Below, in pieces: positions 1 to 12,896 of a DNA stretch of 64,000 nt (position 1 is its first letter; each line of letters begins with the position of its first letter). Made by a program: the position numbers and the translations under genes. Origin of the DNA: Hydrangea macrophylla (lineage: Eukaryota; Streptophyta; Magnoliopsida; Cornales; Hydrangeaceae); the NCBI GenBank assembly GCA_033977485.1, contig CM066982.1, positions 36,558,218 through 36,622,217 on the forward strand. The letters run 5' to 3'. The notes beneath the pieces were generated by a model, which worked only from the letters and a program-made list of their open reading frames with translations, was not told where the DNA came from and did no database searches.

Positions 1-953
1 TAAGGATTTGTGCTAACTCTCGAGTTGCAGGATGGTGGGCCCACTAACCATTGTATGCAGGCTTTGGCTCACCATGTCATTTAAGAGTAAGTGTTTCTTT
101 TACTTTGTGGGTGGAACAAACTACCGCCGTGACTCGAGGAAACTACCGCTTGTCCTCACTCACGTGTGGAACTACAGTTCTGCCTACAACTTTGTATGTG
201 TTTGTGGTCAAGAGAGGGAGGGGGTCCAGCGGATTCCCAACCTCTGGGAAATTTATTGGGTATTGTTATGTTAATTGATTATTGTTGGGCTCGAGTTGAG
301 GTGACCACGAGTGATCCTTGAGACTGGAGCGTGTTTACTCATACCAGTGTTGTTATACAATGCTGACCCGTGTGATGTTTATCATGCGGGGGCGTTTCTC
401 GGGAAATGCAGCCATTTTGCAGATTAAGGAGTAGGCCGGTATGATTATTGGATTGCATAGATTTGCTTCAGGGCATGAAGACCTTTACTGTTCATTTGCT
501 ATTTTCATTTATTTGGCATTGTGGGCCATTATTGTAGTTGGTATTGGGACGTTTAGTAGCTCTGAGCAAAGGTTGTAATAGAGGTTATTCTTTCAAAGCT
601 TTAATTGTAAATGAAATTTTTTTTATTCTTAATGAGAATTTAGAAATGTTTATTCAGCTTCCGCTTTTCAATATAAGTGATTTAGTAGTTGTAGCTTTAA
701 TCAAATATATTTGAGTATTTTCGGAACCGCATGAGTGTTTTTTTTAAATGGAAATGTGGTGGTTTTGTTTTAAAAACATAAATGGAAATTTATTACAAAT
801 GTTTTAACCAGGTTTTTAAGAACATCTATTTCCATAAAAAAGTTTTATTAGGATGGGCTTCGTGGTGTTCACTCCGATAGTTGGGCAGTCGAATAGTAGT
901 CTAGATTTAGTTCTATGCTGATTATTTGGCTTTCTAAAAATCGGGGTGTGACA
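1..953 (+). mobile_element. Family D LTR, 3' portion (Ty3/gypsy-like)
   Basis: The segment matches the last 950 bases of the long LTR at 29899-32780, starting at the point equivalent to 31841, and ends in TGTGACA like the other family D LTRs. No primer site follows it, so it is a 3' LTR or a solo LTR rather than a 5' LTR. It lies in the truncated 3' LTR of copia-1, which suggests insertion there; a target duplication of GGCAC (954-958) would be expected on the far side, outside the window. Small reading frames at 32-278 are not conserved and are not called. Confidence 0.8.
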
Positions 954-983
954 GGCACAAACCTAACAAACTTCCACTTGCAC

Positions 984-3900
984 TCATAACCATTCAAGAC
1001 TACATCTGAGACCTAAACTATCTAGATGACGATTAAAGACCTTCTGTGGCAAGGCCTTTGCAAACGGATCCACAAGATTGTCAGCAGTGGCAATATTGGC
1101 GACAATCACATCTCCACGTTGAACAATATCTTGAATTAGATGATATTTATGCTCTACGTGCTTTCCCTTTCCATGGTTCCTTGGCTCCTTGGACTGAGCC
1201 ACTGCCCCACTATTATCATAATAAAGCGTAATAGGTAAGAACAACGCTGGTACCACCTTGACCATAAGGAACTTTTTGAGCCAAACAGCTTCCTTTGCGG
1301 CTTTACAAGCAGCCAAATACTCAACTTCTGTAGTTGAGTCTACAATGCATTTCTACAAGCAGCCACATAAGAACAATGCTGGTACCACCTTGAGCTCCAT
1401 AAGGAACTTTTTGAGCCAAACAACTTCCTTTGCGGCTTCACAAGCAGCCACATACTCAACTTCTGTAGTTGAGTCTACAATGCATTTCTACTTAATGCTC
1501 CTCCAACTAACAGCACCACCTTCCAAAGTAAAGAGATGTCCGGATGTTGACTTCCTCGAATCTTTATCTGACACAAAGTCTGAGTTAGTGTATCCCACTG
1601 GAATTAACTCATCATCGCTATACATAAGCATGTAATCTTTAGTGCTTTTAAAGTACTTAAGAATGTGGATAACGGTAGTCCAGTGCTCTGGAGCTGGAAT
1701 ACATTGTCCAGTCACATACATGAGACTTTCCACTGCTGAAGCATAATGAACTCCTGCATTGTGATTCCTCTCCTCCTATGTCTTTGGACACTTGTCCTAG
1801 GAGAATGTTAGACCATGCCTGAAAGGTAACAAACCTTTCCTCAAATCATCCATTGAAAACCTAGTTAGCACCTTATCGATATAACTAGTTTGAGATAATC
1901 CCATTATCTTTCGCTTATGATCCCGAAAGAGCTTTATCCCAAAAAATTTATCCCGCCTCACCTAGATCCTTCATATCGAAAGTACTAGTTGGCCAAACCT
2001 AAACTGTTGACAATACTGCTACATCATTCCCAATGTAAAGAATGTCGTCAACGTAAAGAGCAAGAAAGTCCACCACTTTCCCTTCACACTTCTTGTATAC
2101 ACAAGGTTCATCCAGATTCTGTATAAAACCAAACGATCTGACACCTTGGTCAAAACGAATGTTCTAACTCCTGGATGCCTACTTAAGCCCATAAATGTAA
2201 TTTTGTGACTTGCATACTATGCTACCTTTCCCACCAGCTATGAACCCTTCTGGTTGTTGCATGTAGATGTCTTCCTCAAAATTGCCATTCAAGAATGCAG
2301 CCTTGACGTCCATCTACTAGATCTCATAATCTAGCCATACAACAATGGATATGAGTATTCTGATGGACTTAAGCATGACTACCGGCGAAAAGGTTTCCTC
2401 ATAGTCAATGCCCTCTCTCTGAGTATAACCTTTCGTTACAAGCCTTGCCTTAAAGGTCTCAACCTTTCCATCAGATCTTCTTTTCCACTTATAGACCCAC
2501 TTACAACCAATGGGTTTAATCTTGGCTAGAAGTTCTACAAGATCCCAGAACTACTTGGAATTCATAGATTCTAATTCAACCTTCATAGCTTTAACCCAAT
2601 GAGATGAGTCTACATCAGCCATTGCCTCTTTGTACATGGCAGGATTAGATTCAGATTCTATGGAGATATCTTCAAAAACTTCTCCTAAGAACATGTATCT
2701 ATTAGGCTCGCTGATAATCCTCCCACTGTGACAAGGTACCGGTGCACAAATGGGTAAAGAAGTGGTATTTTCTTGTCTTACATCGTTATCAACTGGGAAT
2801 AGGATTGAGGGATCTCCTTATATCTCTCTAAGATCTATTCTTCCCTTAGGTATGTGGTTCATGATATAATCATCCTCTAAGAAAACAACATTTGTACTAC
2901 TAATACTTTCTGTTCTCTTGGATCATAAAAATACCATCCATAAGTACCCCTATGAAATAACAAACTTCCGTTCTAGAATCCAATTTGCTTATCTTTCCTT
3001 TCAGCACATGTGTCGGACACCCCCATATCTAGAGATGTTGCAAAGAAGGCTTGCGCCCAATCAACATCTCCCGTGGTGTCCTGGGAACAAATTTGCTTGG
3101 TACTAGATTTAGTATGTATGTAGCTGTTTCTAAAGCATAATCCTAAAGGAATAATGGCAAGTCAGAATAACTCATCATCGACCTAGTCATGTCTTAAAGA
3201 GTCTGATTCCCTCTCTCTGCTACACCATTCTGCTGAGGTGTACCAGGTGCAATCAACTGTGACAGAATCCCATTCTGTACGAGGTGATCAATAAACTCAT
3301 TAGAGAGGTACTCGCCACCTCGATCAGATCAAATGGCCTTGATATGTGTGCCCAATTGCTTTTTCACTTCAGCCCTAAGCTCTTTGAACTTTTAAAAGGC
3401 TTCAGATTTGTGCTGTATTAGGTACACATATCCATACCTAGAGTGGTCAGCAGTAAATGTTATGAAATACTCATAACCACCCCATGCTTTAATATTTATT
3501 GGTCCACACACATTAGTATGAACTAATTCTAATAATGCATTGGTCCTATTGTCCTTTGCAGGAAAGAGCCTTTTGGTCATCTTACCCTCTAAACAAGACT
3601 CGCAGACTTCCATTGGTTCGAGAACCAAATCACCTAAGACCCCTTCTTTGACTAGTCTACCAATCCTATTTAGATTGATATGGCCAAGCCTCATATGCCA
3701 AAGCTTTGTTGGATTAGAGGAAGGCTCCTTTCTTTTAGATGGTATAGTTACCACTGAATTATTAAGTTCCATAATAGAGTCTTTAGAAATATTAGGAGTA
3801 ATCACATACAAACCATTAGTTTTAACACCAGAACACACAAAAGAACCATTTCTTTTGATCACAACTTCAGTTCCAAAATGAAAAGAATAACCTTTGTTCG

Positions 3901-5046
3901 ATAAATTAGAAACTAAAATTAAATTACGTCTCATTAAAGGGAGGTAAAGTACATCTGATAAAACTGTTGTCTTTTTGTCCAAAAATTCTAAAACTATTAC
4001 TCCTATAGCAACTGCAGATACGGTTGTGGTAGAACCTAGAGTAAGTACGATCTACCCATCACTGCACCTCCTGGTTGATCTGAACCCCTGTAATGAATTA
4101 CAGATATGGTTAGTCGCACCAGAATCAATGCACCAAGCGATTGATGTATCCGTAATAAAACTTACTTCAATTACATGTGATTCAATCATATCTTGAACTC
4201 TTGTAGCTAACAATTTTGGACAGTTCCTCTTCCAGTGTCCCTTCTCACCGTATTGGAAACACTTTCCTTTGCATTGGCCACCCACCTTCCCCTTACCCTT
4301 ACTTTTTCCCTTAGATTTTACAATCTTAAGGACCGGTCCAACACTTGGACCACCAGTGCCAGCCTTCTTCTTCCCTTTCTTTCCTTTCGGCATAGATCGG
4401 GAAGAGGAAGAGCTTTTCTCAATGTTCAAAATATTGCCCCCAGGCTTGATCACCCCTTCCGCTGCAGTAAAGAACTCATTAATTCACTTATTGAAAAATT
4501 CATTTGATTCATATTATAATTAAGTTTGAATTGAGTGAATGATGGCGACAGCGAATTGAGGATCATATCAACTTGGGTCTGTGCGTTGATGTTGGCTCCC
4601 AAGGTCTCCAGCTCGTTCAAATAACCAATCTTTTTTAAAACATGTTCTTTGACTAGAGTCCCTTCTGACATCTTGGCACTCATTATCTTTTGCATGGCAA
4701 CCTGTCTGGTAGGTCTGCCATGATCCCCAAACATCTCTTTTAGGGATTTGATAATGGCACTGGCAAAATCATTCGACTGGTATTGGTGTTGCAACACATT
4801 AGCCATAGAGGCCAATATGTAACAACGAGTCATCCCAATCGACTTCTTCCACTTGTCAAACTCGCGTCCAGTGGTAGCCGAAGCATTTGCAGCGGGTTTT
4901 CAAGGCATAGGGTGGTGAGCACATATATGTGATCCTCCGTAGTTAAAACGATGTCAAGGTTTCGCTTCTATTCAGTACAGTTATTTCCAGTTAACTTGTT
5001 TTGAGTGAGTATGGTGGCAAGTGGACTAAATGCAGATCCAGACATT
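984..5046 (-). pseudogene. copia-1 gag-pol polyprotein, broken
   Basis: Read from 5046 down, the gag (UBN2-type) begins with MSGSAF, and its best open stretch is 4833-4450. A frameshift near 4450 leads to the nucleocapsid zinc knuckle CFQYGEKGHWKRNC, where the second Cys has become Tyr (copia-2 keeps Cys). Protease motif WCIDSGATNHI follows (near 4110). The pre-integrase zinc finger LWHMRLGH ... CESCLEGK lies in 3392-3982, with the integrase core below it, badly decayed. RT spans about 2640-1800, with YVDD near 2044-2060. RNase H covers about 1733-984 and ends in a stop at 984. There are many stops and frame changes. The RNase H segment contains a tandem partial duplication (1246-1491). No function is expected. 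Confidence 0.85.
1246..1491 (-). repeat. Tandem partial duplication inside copia-1 RNase H
   Basis: Two copies of about 115 bp, near 1246-1358 and 1376-1491, offset by about 130 bp. Both encode the same RNase H piece, with residues VDSTTEVEYVA and ACEAAKE and then the start of the WLKKFL segment. Copia-2 has this piece only once (8246-8310), so the duplication arose in copia-1. Confidence 0.8.
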
Positions 5047-6737
5047 ATAATTACTGAAAAATCAAATAAACAAAATAAATATGGATATCATAACTTGACA
5101 GTTTTGAAGTAAAAGAATCATTAAAACTCTTTTTTTTTAAAAACAAAGTCGTCGGAATATCAAAACGAAAAAGTAAAGCCTCCGTGTGGCGGTGAATACT
5201 CGATCTTTTGATTAATCATGACTTGTCCGCTATCCAACTCTTGTAAAATAAGTTATGACTCCCGAACCTATTTGATCTCTAAGTTTCTGAATAATGCACC
5301 GTGCGGGATCCCTTATCCATAAATTAGCTAGTATGCACCAGTAACTAGGATCCAATCACAATCGCCTTATGCAGTGCCTCCGTGTGGTGGTCACCCTCTA
5401 ACACGTCTGATTGATCCTATCCATAGGAAGTTTACATCTAGTAACCAATGAGTAGTGTACCCTCCGTATGGAATGATCACCCCTGACAAGGTGACACAGA
5501 ATATACTACTCATCTTACAATAAACCGTTAATGGAAGATCGTGGGTGTTATAAATAAGACCCTCTTTAAATAGATTTGATAGTAAAGAATTTTGCTTTAG
5601 AAAATTTGTTTCCACACATTACCCATAAATATCCAATGTTTACTAATGCGTTGAAATGATTTTTAAATATTATTTTAGAAAACTTGTTTTATGTGTATGC
5701 AAGTAGTAACAATATAATTAAATGTCAATCACAAATCAAGCACATAAAACAAAAAACTAAAATGAAATAAAGACATCCAATGATGCCTCTATCTCCCATG
5801 GCTTTATCTCCATAGAACCTCCTTCTTGGTTTGATCGCCTCTAGCTCCAACTTCATGGACAACGGCTTGCTCCTCCATCTTCATGGATTTTCTAATTCTA
5901 TTACATTGGTCCTATGCTTCCTTCGAAGCTTACAATTCATCTAGAAATATAAAACAACAACAATAAAGTAAAAGGCTAGGGAAACCGGTGCGACTTTCCT
6001 ATTCGTAGGATTGAAGTCGCAGTGCCCTGTACATATGCCTTAAAACAAACCAATAATTAAAATTACACCAATCACAAATATTAAATACAAAATTTAAAAC
6101 TGATCTTGGTGCCATGGGAGATAGTGGACTAATCTTGCTACAAAAGGGTTAGTCGTACGCACATCCATGCACATATAACAAATACATGTAACTATTGGAA
6201 CCCCTAATTGATTCACACAGTATATAAACTCTTTATATACTGATTTAGAACTTAAAACGACATCTCAGTTCTCTGTCACAGTTTGATCGCTCGAACCATC
6301 GATTGATTGAACATAGTTCAATCGGTTGAACTTTCAGTTTCACAGAATGATTTGAAAATTTTATAGAATAATGTAAAATTAAAGTAAATAATTTTAAAAC
6401 CTTTTTAAAACTATGAACAGAACACTTGGACAGAGAATCACTCTCGACCAATCGAACCCCATTCAATCGATCGAACAAAACATAGTTCGATTGATCATAC
6501 CAGTTCGATCGCTTGAGAACAGAAAGGTTCAATCGATCGAACTTACTTCGATCGATCAAACCCACTTCGATCGATCGAACCCACCATGCATCTAATGCAA
6601 TCACAGATTTGTATTTTGCTGCGAGACTGCTACAGAAACAGATCTGTGACGATGCAATTTTGAAAGACAGTTCTAAAAACAACATGCAAAGCAAAACTAG
6701 TGTTCCAAAACGCATCTATTGATCCAAGCAAGTGTGG
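5047..6737 (-). other. copia-1 leader (PBS to gag), non-coding
   Basis: A long leader of 1.7 kb between primer site and gag. No protein is recognised. It contains a cluster of TTCGATCGATCGAA-like palindromes (about 6270-6590) that also occurs in the LTR, and a spaced motif reading CACGGAGG on the minus strand (near 5180, 5375 and, as TACGGAGG, 5465). The frame at 6245-6715 is only open because of the palindrome repeats and is not called a gene. Confidence 0.6.
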
Positions 6738-6750
6738 CTCAGATACCAAT
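6738..6750 (-). other. copia-1 primer-binding site
   Basis: Minus-strand TGGTATCTGAGCC directly follows the LTR end CCTTCA. It matches the initiator-Met tRNA site TGGTATCAGAGCC except for one A-to-T change, so it is recognisable but imperfect. Confidence 0.75.
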
Positions 6751-8242
6751 TGAAGGAAAAATAGATTTAAAATAATTTTGAATGTCCAGCGAAAAACAAA
6801 GTTCAAAACTTTTGAATTGGTAGCCCGGATCTACTACTCGTTAACTCTATAGATACGTACAAGAGGGGACAAGAATCATACCTTTGTGTCTTGAACCTAA
6901 TTCTGAAATCTTTGACTTCCAGTAGCCTCCACTAGATGGTCTTTACTCTTATGATGCCTACGGATGCTCCTAGAGATACTAGGGTTGGTGGAAACCCTAA
7001 TAGAGAGGATAGAGAAGGTTTGGGTAGCTTAAAACAGTTTCTGCAACTTCTGGTATATTAAAACGACGAACTCTTTTTTCTGGATGCAGCTGCCCTATTT
7101 ATAGATTCCCAGAACTGATCAAACTTTCAATCGATCGAAGTAGCTTCGATCGAAGTAGCTTCGATCGATCGAACAATGTTCAATCGATTGAACTTATATT
7201 GACTTCAATCGATCGATACTCCTTAAATCGATCGAACCTGACTTGACATGATCCTCTTGTGCCTTTCCAAACATCCTAGCGGAGCTAAGAGTGGGACTTC
7301 CTAGGTTCTTTATTGTTGGCTCAGACCAGTTGTTAATTCCCATGACCAAACTCTTTGATCAGCAAACTAACCAACTGGTCAGTTAACATTTACTCCACTA
7401 TCAAATGATAACTAAACTCCAACACAAAAGAACATATCCAAAGCAATAATTAAACTTGTATGGTGTACTAATGTCCCTCAACTGTCAGCATTCATACTCA
7501 TATTCAGGTAGTCGGATAACTGTAACTGTCAACCTGAATGATGATTACATATTCTATTCCTTGAGTTCCATTCACCTCTCATGATTACCAAATATGTTGA
7601 TAACTACTTATCAACAAGACTGTAGTTCTCAGTAATCAACTTGGTGACATTCTCAAGGGAATGCTTACTCTTAAACAGAGGGTAGATTCTATCTTGACAA
7701 TATATATTCACAACCTTGCGAACATGATATACCTAAGATATCCAGGTGTTGATCTTTAAGACCTCACTGATTGGTAAGTCAAAGCAGCCACATCTACAGT
7801 CTATGTACACAATCGTCTCAAGATTGAGAACACGTACCTTATACACGTTATGAGTTCTTATCGACTGTTGATAGCCTTAAGTGTCAATAGGAAAGCTCAG
7901 GTCCGTCAATGCATTATAAGCACCAGCATATTAACTAAGAGATATACTTTAGTGATTGAGATTCATCACTTCATCTAATGGTAGTTAATCATGCTACAGT
8001 GTAGACCTGATGACATATCTAGTCTCATCATCCACTGTGACAAATTCTAAGTGTCAAAGAATAGTAATTCGTATCTCACTTGTATGTATCTCATACACAC
8101 ACAAATTACCTACTATGATACTTAAGGATTAACAATCATCTCATGAAAGAAACATTCACAATGAAATGTAAAGCTGATATCCATATGCTAAAATGTCAAT
8201 GTCTAATACATATAGTAATGGTTTGAGGGCACAAACCCAACA
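6751..8242 (-). repeat. copia-1 5' LTR
   Basis: An LTR of 1,492 bp on the minus strand, starting TGTTGGGTTTGTGCC at 8242 and ending CCTTCA at 6751, next to the primer site. The start matches the stub of the 3' LTR at 974-954. It contains a cluster of TCGATCGA palindromes at about 7125-7240. At 8243 it abuts the RNase H of copia-2 in mid-gene, so copia-1 appears to have inserted there. Confidence 0.8.
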
Positions 8243-9976
8243 ACAGCTTCCGTTACGGCTTCACAAACGGCCACATACTCAGCTTCTGTAGTTGTGTCTG
8301 TAATGTATTTTTGCTTAACGCTCCTCCAACTAACAACACCATCTCCTAAGGTAAAGAGATGTTCGGATGTGGACTTCCTCAAATCATTATCTGACTTAAG
8401 GTCCGAGTCAGTGTATCCCACTGGAATTAACTCACTACCCTCGTATATAAGCATGTAATCTTTAGTTCTTCTTAAGTACTTAAAAATGTGCTTAACATCT
8501 ATCCAGTGCTCTAGACTAGGATTCGATTGATACCTGCTAACCATACCAACAGGAAAGCAGATATCTGGTCTAGTGCATAACATCGCATACATGAGACTTC
8601 CCACTGCCGAAGCATAGGGAACTCCTATCATGCGATTCCTTTCCTTTTATGTCTTTAGACACTGGTCCTTGGAGAATGCTAAACCATGCTTGAAAGGTAT
8701 TAAACCTTTCTTGAAAGGTAATAAACCTTTCTTCGAATTATCCATGGAAATCCTATTTGGCACCTTATCAATATAACCAGCTTGAGATTATCCCATTATC
8801 TTTCGCTTCTGATCTTGAAAGAGCTATATCCCAAGCATATAGCTCGCTTGTCCTAGATCCTTCATATCAAAAGTACTAGCTAGCCAAATCTTAACTGTTG
8901 ACAATGCTGCTACATTATTCCCAATGAGTAGAATGTCATCAACATAAAGAACAATAAAAGCCACCACTTTTCCTTCACACTTCTTGTATACACAAGACTC
9001 ATCTAGATTCTGTATGAAACCAAACGACTTGATCGCTTGGTCAAAATGAATGTTCCAACTCCTGGATGCTTGCTTAAGCCCGTAAATGGACTTTTGCAAC
9101 TTTCATACCAAGTTACCTTTCCCATGAGGTTTAAATCCTTCTGTTTGCTATAGATAGATGTCTTCCTCAACATTTCCATTCAAGAATACAGTCTTGACGT
9201 CCATCTTCTAGATCTCATAATGTAGGCATGCAGCAATGAAGAAGAGTATTCTGATGGACATGAGCATGGTTATCGACGAGAAGGTTTCCTCATAGTCAAT
9301 GCCCTCTCTATGAGTAAAACCTTTCGCTACAAGCCTTGCCTTAAAGGTCTCAACCTTGCCATTAGTTCCTCTTTTTCTCTTATAGATCCACTTACAACCA
9401 ATGGGTTTAATATTGGCTGGAAGTTCTACAAGATCCCAGACCTGATTGGAATCTATAGATTCCAATTCAGCCTTCATAGCTTTAAACCAATGAGCTGAAT
9501 CAACATTAGCCATTGCCTCTTTATATGTGGTAGGATCAGATTCAGGTTCTATGGAGACAGCTTCAAAAACGTCTCCTAAGAACATGTATCTATCAAGCTA
9601 GCTGATAATCCTCCTACTACAACGAGGTATCGACACGAAAATGGGTGAAAAGATGGTATTTTCTTGTCTTATATCGTAATCAACTATGGACAGGACTGAG
9701 GTAAGATCTATCCTTCCCTTAGGTTTATGGTTCATAATATAATCATCCTCCAAGAAAACAATATTTATGCTAACAAACACTTTTGTTCTCTTGGATCATA
9801 AAATTACCATTCATAAGTACCCTTTGGATACCCTACAAAGTAGCATACTTCCGATCTAGAATCCAACTTGCTCATCTTTCCTTTCAGCACATATGTCGGA
9901 CACCCCCATGAAGGCTTACACCCAATCCACATCTCCCGTGGTGTCGAACAGATTTGCTTAGTAATAGATTTAGTAT
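8243..9976 (-). pseudogene. copia-2 RT and RNase H fragment
   Basis: Part of a second minus-strand Ty1/copia element of the same family as copia-1. RT N-terminal part in 9585-9208 (GCKWIYKRKRGTNGKVETFK), RT palm in 9099-8824 with LYVDDILLIGN, then RNase H in 8631-8246 with SDNDLRKSTSEHLFTLGDG and TTTEAEYVAVCEA. The RNase H stops in mid-domain at 8246 where the copia-1 LTR begins. There are frame breaks between the blocks and a small duplication near 8690-8735 (two copies of TTGAAAGGTAATAAACCTTTC with one variant base). The rest of this element continues at 17174. Confidence 0.85.
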
Positions 9977-10326
9977 TGTTAGCCTAGATATGGAAACCTT
10001 AGGGGGGGTGAATAAGGTTTAGAGGAAAATTAACCTTTTAAAAACTTAATAGCAAATTAAACACAATCACAAACAATAAAGTAAATAAAGAAGGGAAAAG
10101 ACATTTGTAAACCGAGTTTTCAAGTGGTTCAACAATCCGCACACTGCGACCTACGTCCACCCCTCAAGAACACCTCTTGAGGATTCCTTTAATCCAACCT
10201 ACTTTACGGGTGTAGATCAAACTGTTACAAGAACCTTCAATCTCTCCCAAAGAAGAACACCTCTTCATTGCACACAAGGGATACTAACCCTCACTCTTTA
10301 CAAATGAATAATTTGGGTACAAATTG

Positions 10327-10330
<4 letters not shown>

Positions 10331-10378
<48 letters not shown>
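10331..10378. repeat. CT microsatellite
   Basis: (CT)n run of about 48 bp within the LTR. The other LTR has a 22-bp run at the same place (16051-16072), so the tract has expanded or shrunk since insertion. Confidence 0.95.
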
Positions 10379-10646
10379 AGAGTGGATAATACAATTATTG
10401 CTCACACAACGACTCCTTAGTGAGTGGACAATACAAATGAAAGGTCACTACAATTTGCTCTCTCAAGAATTACAATTGAAATCAAGAACAAATTGATTTT
10501 CACTCAAACTAGGGCTCAAATGGGAATGATAATTAGACAAGATATTTTAGTGCTTTGTTTAATGTTCCTTCTTATTTATGACCCTTAAAAACATCCCTAT
10601 ATATAGCTTTTGAAAGATTATAGCCGTTGGGAGTGGCTGGGGGGAG

Positions 10647-11963
10647 CAGGGCCGGCCCTGAGATTCCTAAAAATTTCAAAGGCCTCATGCAAACTTTCAA
10701 AGGTGGGTCCCTCTATATTAAATTTCATAAGCGTAAACTTTATAAGAGTACGTAATAATTTTCATTAAAATGAGACAATAAGCACATAATTACATTAGTG
10801 TTGTTCAACTTAGTTCCAAAACATACAACACCTTAGTCCCAAAAATCATAATTGCTCACAACAATGATTCATTTCCGGATTCATAGCTTTTCAATGTTTT
10901 CATACCTAGATAAACAAAGAAAAAAATGCTCACAACAATTGCTCACAATTCACATGTAAAGAAGGAATAAAAATGCTAAGTTGCTAACATAGGAAATTAA
11001 AATTGCTCACAGGAAAAAATAAAAAAAATAAAAAATAAAAAATAAAAAGGGTCACAAAATGCTTCATAGTTCATACCTGCTTGTCGTGCTCGGTGAATGG
11101 TGATTGGTGAATTTGGTGGCTGATTCAATACTATTGAAATCTGAAGAAAATTGGAAGAAGATTAGAAGAAAATGCAAGGGAAAAAAACACTAGGGTTCAA
11201 TACTTCAATTATTCAATACTTACCAATTTAATTACCATGAATCCATGAGAGTATGAATGACTGATGCTTCAACCTTCAATTACTAGAAAGCTAGGAAAAA
11301 AAAATAGAAGAAGTTTATGAAGAAAATGTAAGATATGTGAAGAAATTATGCAGAGGAGGGGACAAAAAAAAACCAGGGTTCAATCAAATAGAAAGGTAGG
11401 GGGAAAAAAAGAGAAGATTATGAAGAAAATTTAAGATATCTGAAGAAATTATGCAGAAGATTATAAGAAAATATAAGGAGAAAAAAAAGCTAGGGTTCAA
11501 TCGAATATAAACTAGAAAGATAGGAGGAAAAAAAAAAGATTATGAAGAAAATTTAAGAAATCTAAAGAAATTATGCAGAAGATTATAAGAAAATATAAGG
11601 AAAAAAAACTAGGGTTCAATGACTTCAATCAAGAAAAAGAGAGAGAGAGTCAGAGACGTTTGAGAAAAAGGTAGAGATTGAGAGTATAAGGGGGGGAAAA
11701 AAGAAAAAAAAGAGAAGAAGCTAGGGCCTAAATTCATACCTGCCGGAATGGATTATGGAGAAAGAGAGAGACTGAGAGAGAGATGAAGACAGGCTGCTTG
11801 GAGAACTGAGAGTGAGAGTCTCGAGATAGAGAGAGTCAGAGAGAGAGAGGAAATAAAAAAAAAACAAAAATATAAGGCCTTGCGTTGCTTCTTGGAGCTG
11901 GAGGTTGGAGAGGTAGGAAAACTAAAAAGCCCTACAATACAAAATGGGATTTTGGCCCAATAC

Positions 11964-11995
<32 letters not shown>

Positions 11996-12057
11996 GACCT
12001 ACAAATGGGCTGGGCCCAATGCAGTCGCTTGGCTGCATGCTGCCAGGGCTGGCCCTG
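10647..12057. mobile_element. Non-autonomous hAT element
   Basis: Ends are inverted repeats: CAGGGCCGGCCCTG on the left and the reverse complement of CAGGGCTGGCCCTG on the right (one mismatch in 14). The flanking 8-bp duplication GGGGGGAG (10639-10646 and 12058-12065) is perfect, and the sister LTR at 16320-16350 shows the empty site with a single copy. An 8-bp duplication with CAGGG ends is typical of the hAT superfamily. No transposase is recognisable. Inside are three copies of a roughly 100-125 bp A-rich unit (see below) and AT-rich spacer. Confidence 0.85.
11300..11620. repeat. A-rich tandem repeats inside the hAT
   Basis: Three imperfect copies of a unit containing GAAGAAATTATGCAGAAG (near 11338, 11441 and 11563, so spacing of about 103 and 122 bp), each followed by an A-run and CTAGGGTTCAAT or a close variant. 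Confidence 0.75.
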
Positions 12058-12117
12058 GGGGGGAGTAAAAATAAGTTTTGGAGGGTTTAGAAAACTAGCC
12101 GTTAGTGCATTTTGCGC

Positions 12118-12266
12118 AGTCCAGTCGACTGGATCGAAGGTTCGGTCGACTGGGAAGTTCATAGCAGAGAATAGACATTATGATGTGAAATCCGATCGAC
12201 TGAACAGTATTCCGGTCAACTGAACATTACCTTCGGTCGACTGGACATTAAATTTTTTAGTCGACT
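12118..12266. repeat. CAGTCGACTG palindrome cluster (3' LTR copy)
   Basis: Six perfect or one-off copies of a palindrome with core GTCGAC, such as CCAGTCGACTGG and CGGTCGACTGG, spaced 20-35 bp. The same cluster is in the other LTR at 16393-16545. Confidence 0.85.
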
Positions 12267-12896
12267 GGTTTTTGCTGGTTTTTCGCAAACTGACACCTCT
12301 TTACTAAAACGGCAATAACTCTCTCTACGAAACTCGTTTTTTCAATCCATTAAAGATTCAAAAACTAGATTCAAATACCTTTCCAACCATATATAACTAA
12401 ATATCTAGTTCCTTACCAATTGGATCAAGTTTGGTTTAAAGTTGACCCACCTACAAAGGGTTCTTGATTTTGACTTAGCCACTTAAAAACTTTTGTGAAA
12501 TGAATTGAATTGAGTGGTCTAAGTATGTTTAGGTCTTTGAAAGTATTTTAAAGTATGAGAGCAAGGATCGTAAAGTCTAACTAAAGTTACTTAAGCCCCT
12601 ATGAGCGATTGATCAAAAAGCTTACAAGAAAATCCTAGTCTTCAACCAAGGATGAAAAATCTTCAAGTCTTCAAGCTTGATCTTTGTTGAGCTCCATCAC
12701 TCTTGGACTTCACCATATGCTATCTCATGATCTCAAACAAAGTTAGAACATTTAAGTTCACCAATAAAGAGATTAGCACAATGAAAATGACAGGATAATT
12801 CATTAGAATAGAATCATTAAGAACATGCAATTATCACTAGATTTGTCATCATAAAAACAAACATAAATAATGCCTTAAATAAATTCAAGGCTAACA

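Larger units (their letters stand above)
954..8242 (-). mobile_element. Ty1/copia element copia-1, degenerate
   Basis: Minus-strand LTR retrotransposon. In its own direction it has a 5' LTR (8242 to 6751), a primer site, a 1.7-kb leader, gag-pol (5046 to 984) and the first 21 bases of the 3' LTR (974 to 954, starting TGTTAGGTTTGTGCC), cut off by the family D LTR. Order gag, protease, integrase, RT, RNase H identifies Ty1/copia. The reading frame is broken many times, so it is dead. Copia-2 next to it is a close relative; I did not fix the copia lineage. Confidence 0.85.
9977..12896 (-). repeat. 3' LTR of Sirevirus-like element, holding a hAT
   Basis: On the minus strand it starts TGTTAGCC at 12896 and ends at 9977 (plus strand TGTTAGCCTAGATATGG, matching TGTTGGCCTAAATATG in the other LTR). 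It aligns with 15693-17173 along its length apart from the 1,411-bp hAT insertion. It carries a CT microsatellite at 10331-10378 and six CAGTCGACTG-like palindromes at 12118-12266. Confidence 0.85.

Noticed and set aside
6245..6715. 156-codon minus-strand frame with a signal-peptide-like start in the copia-1 leader
   Set aside because: It lies in the non-coding leader and much of it is translated TCGATCGA palindromes (repeated SIEV, IDRS and FDR blocks). No family resemblance.
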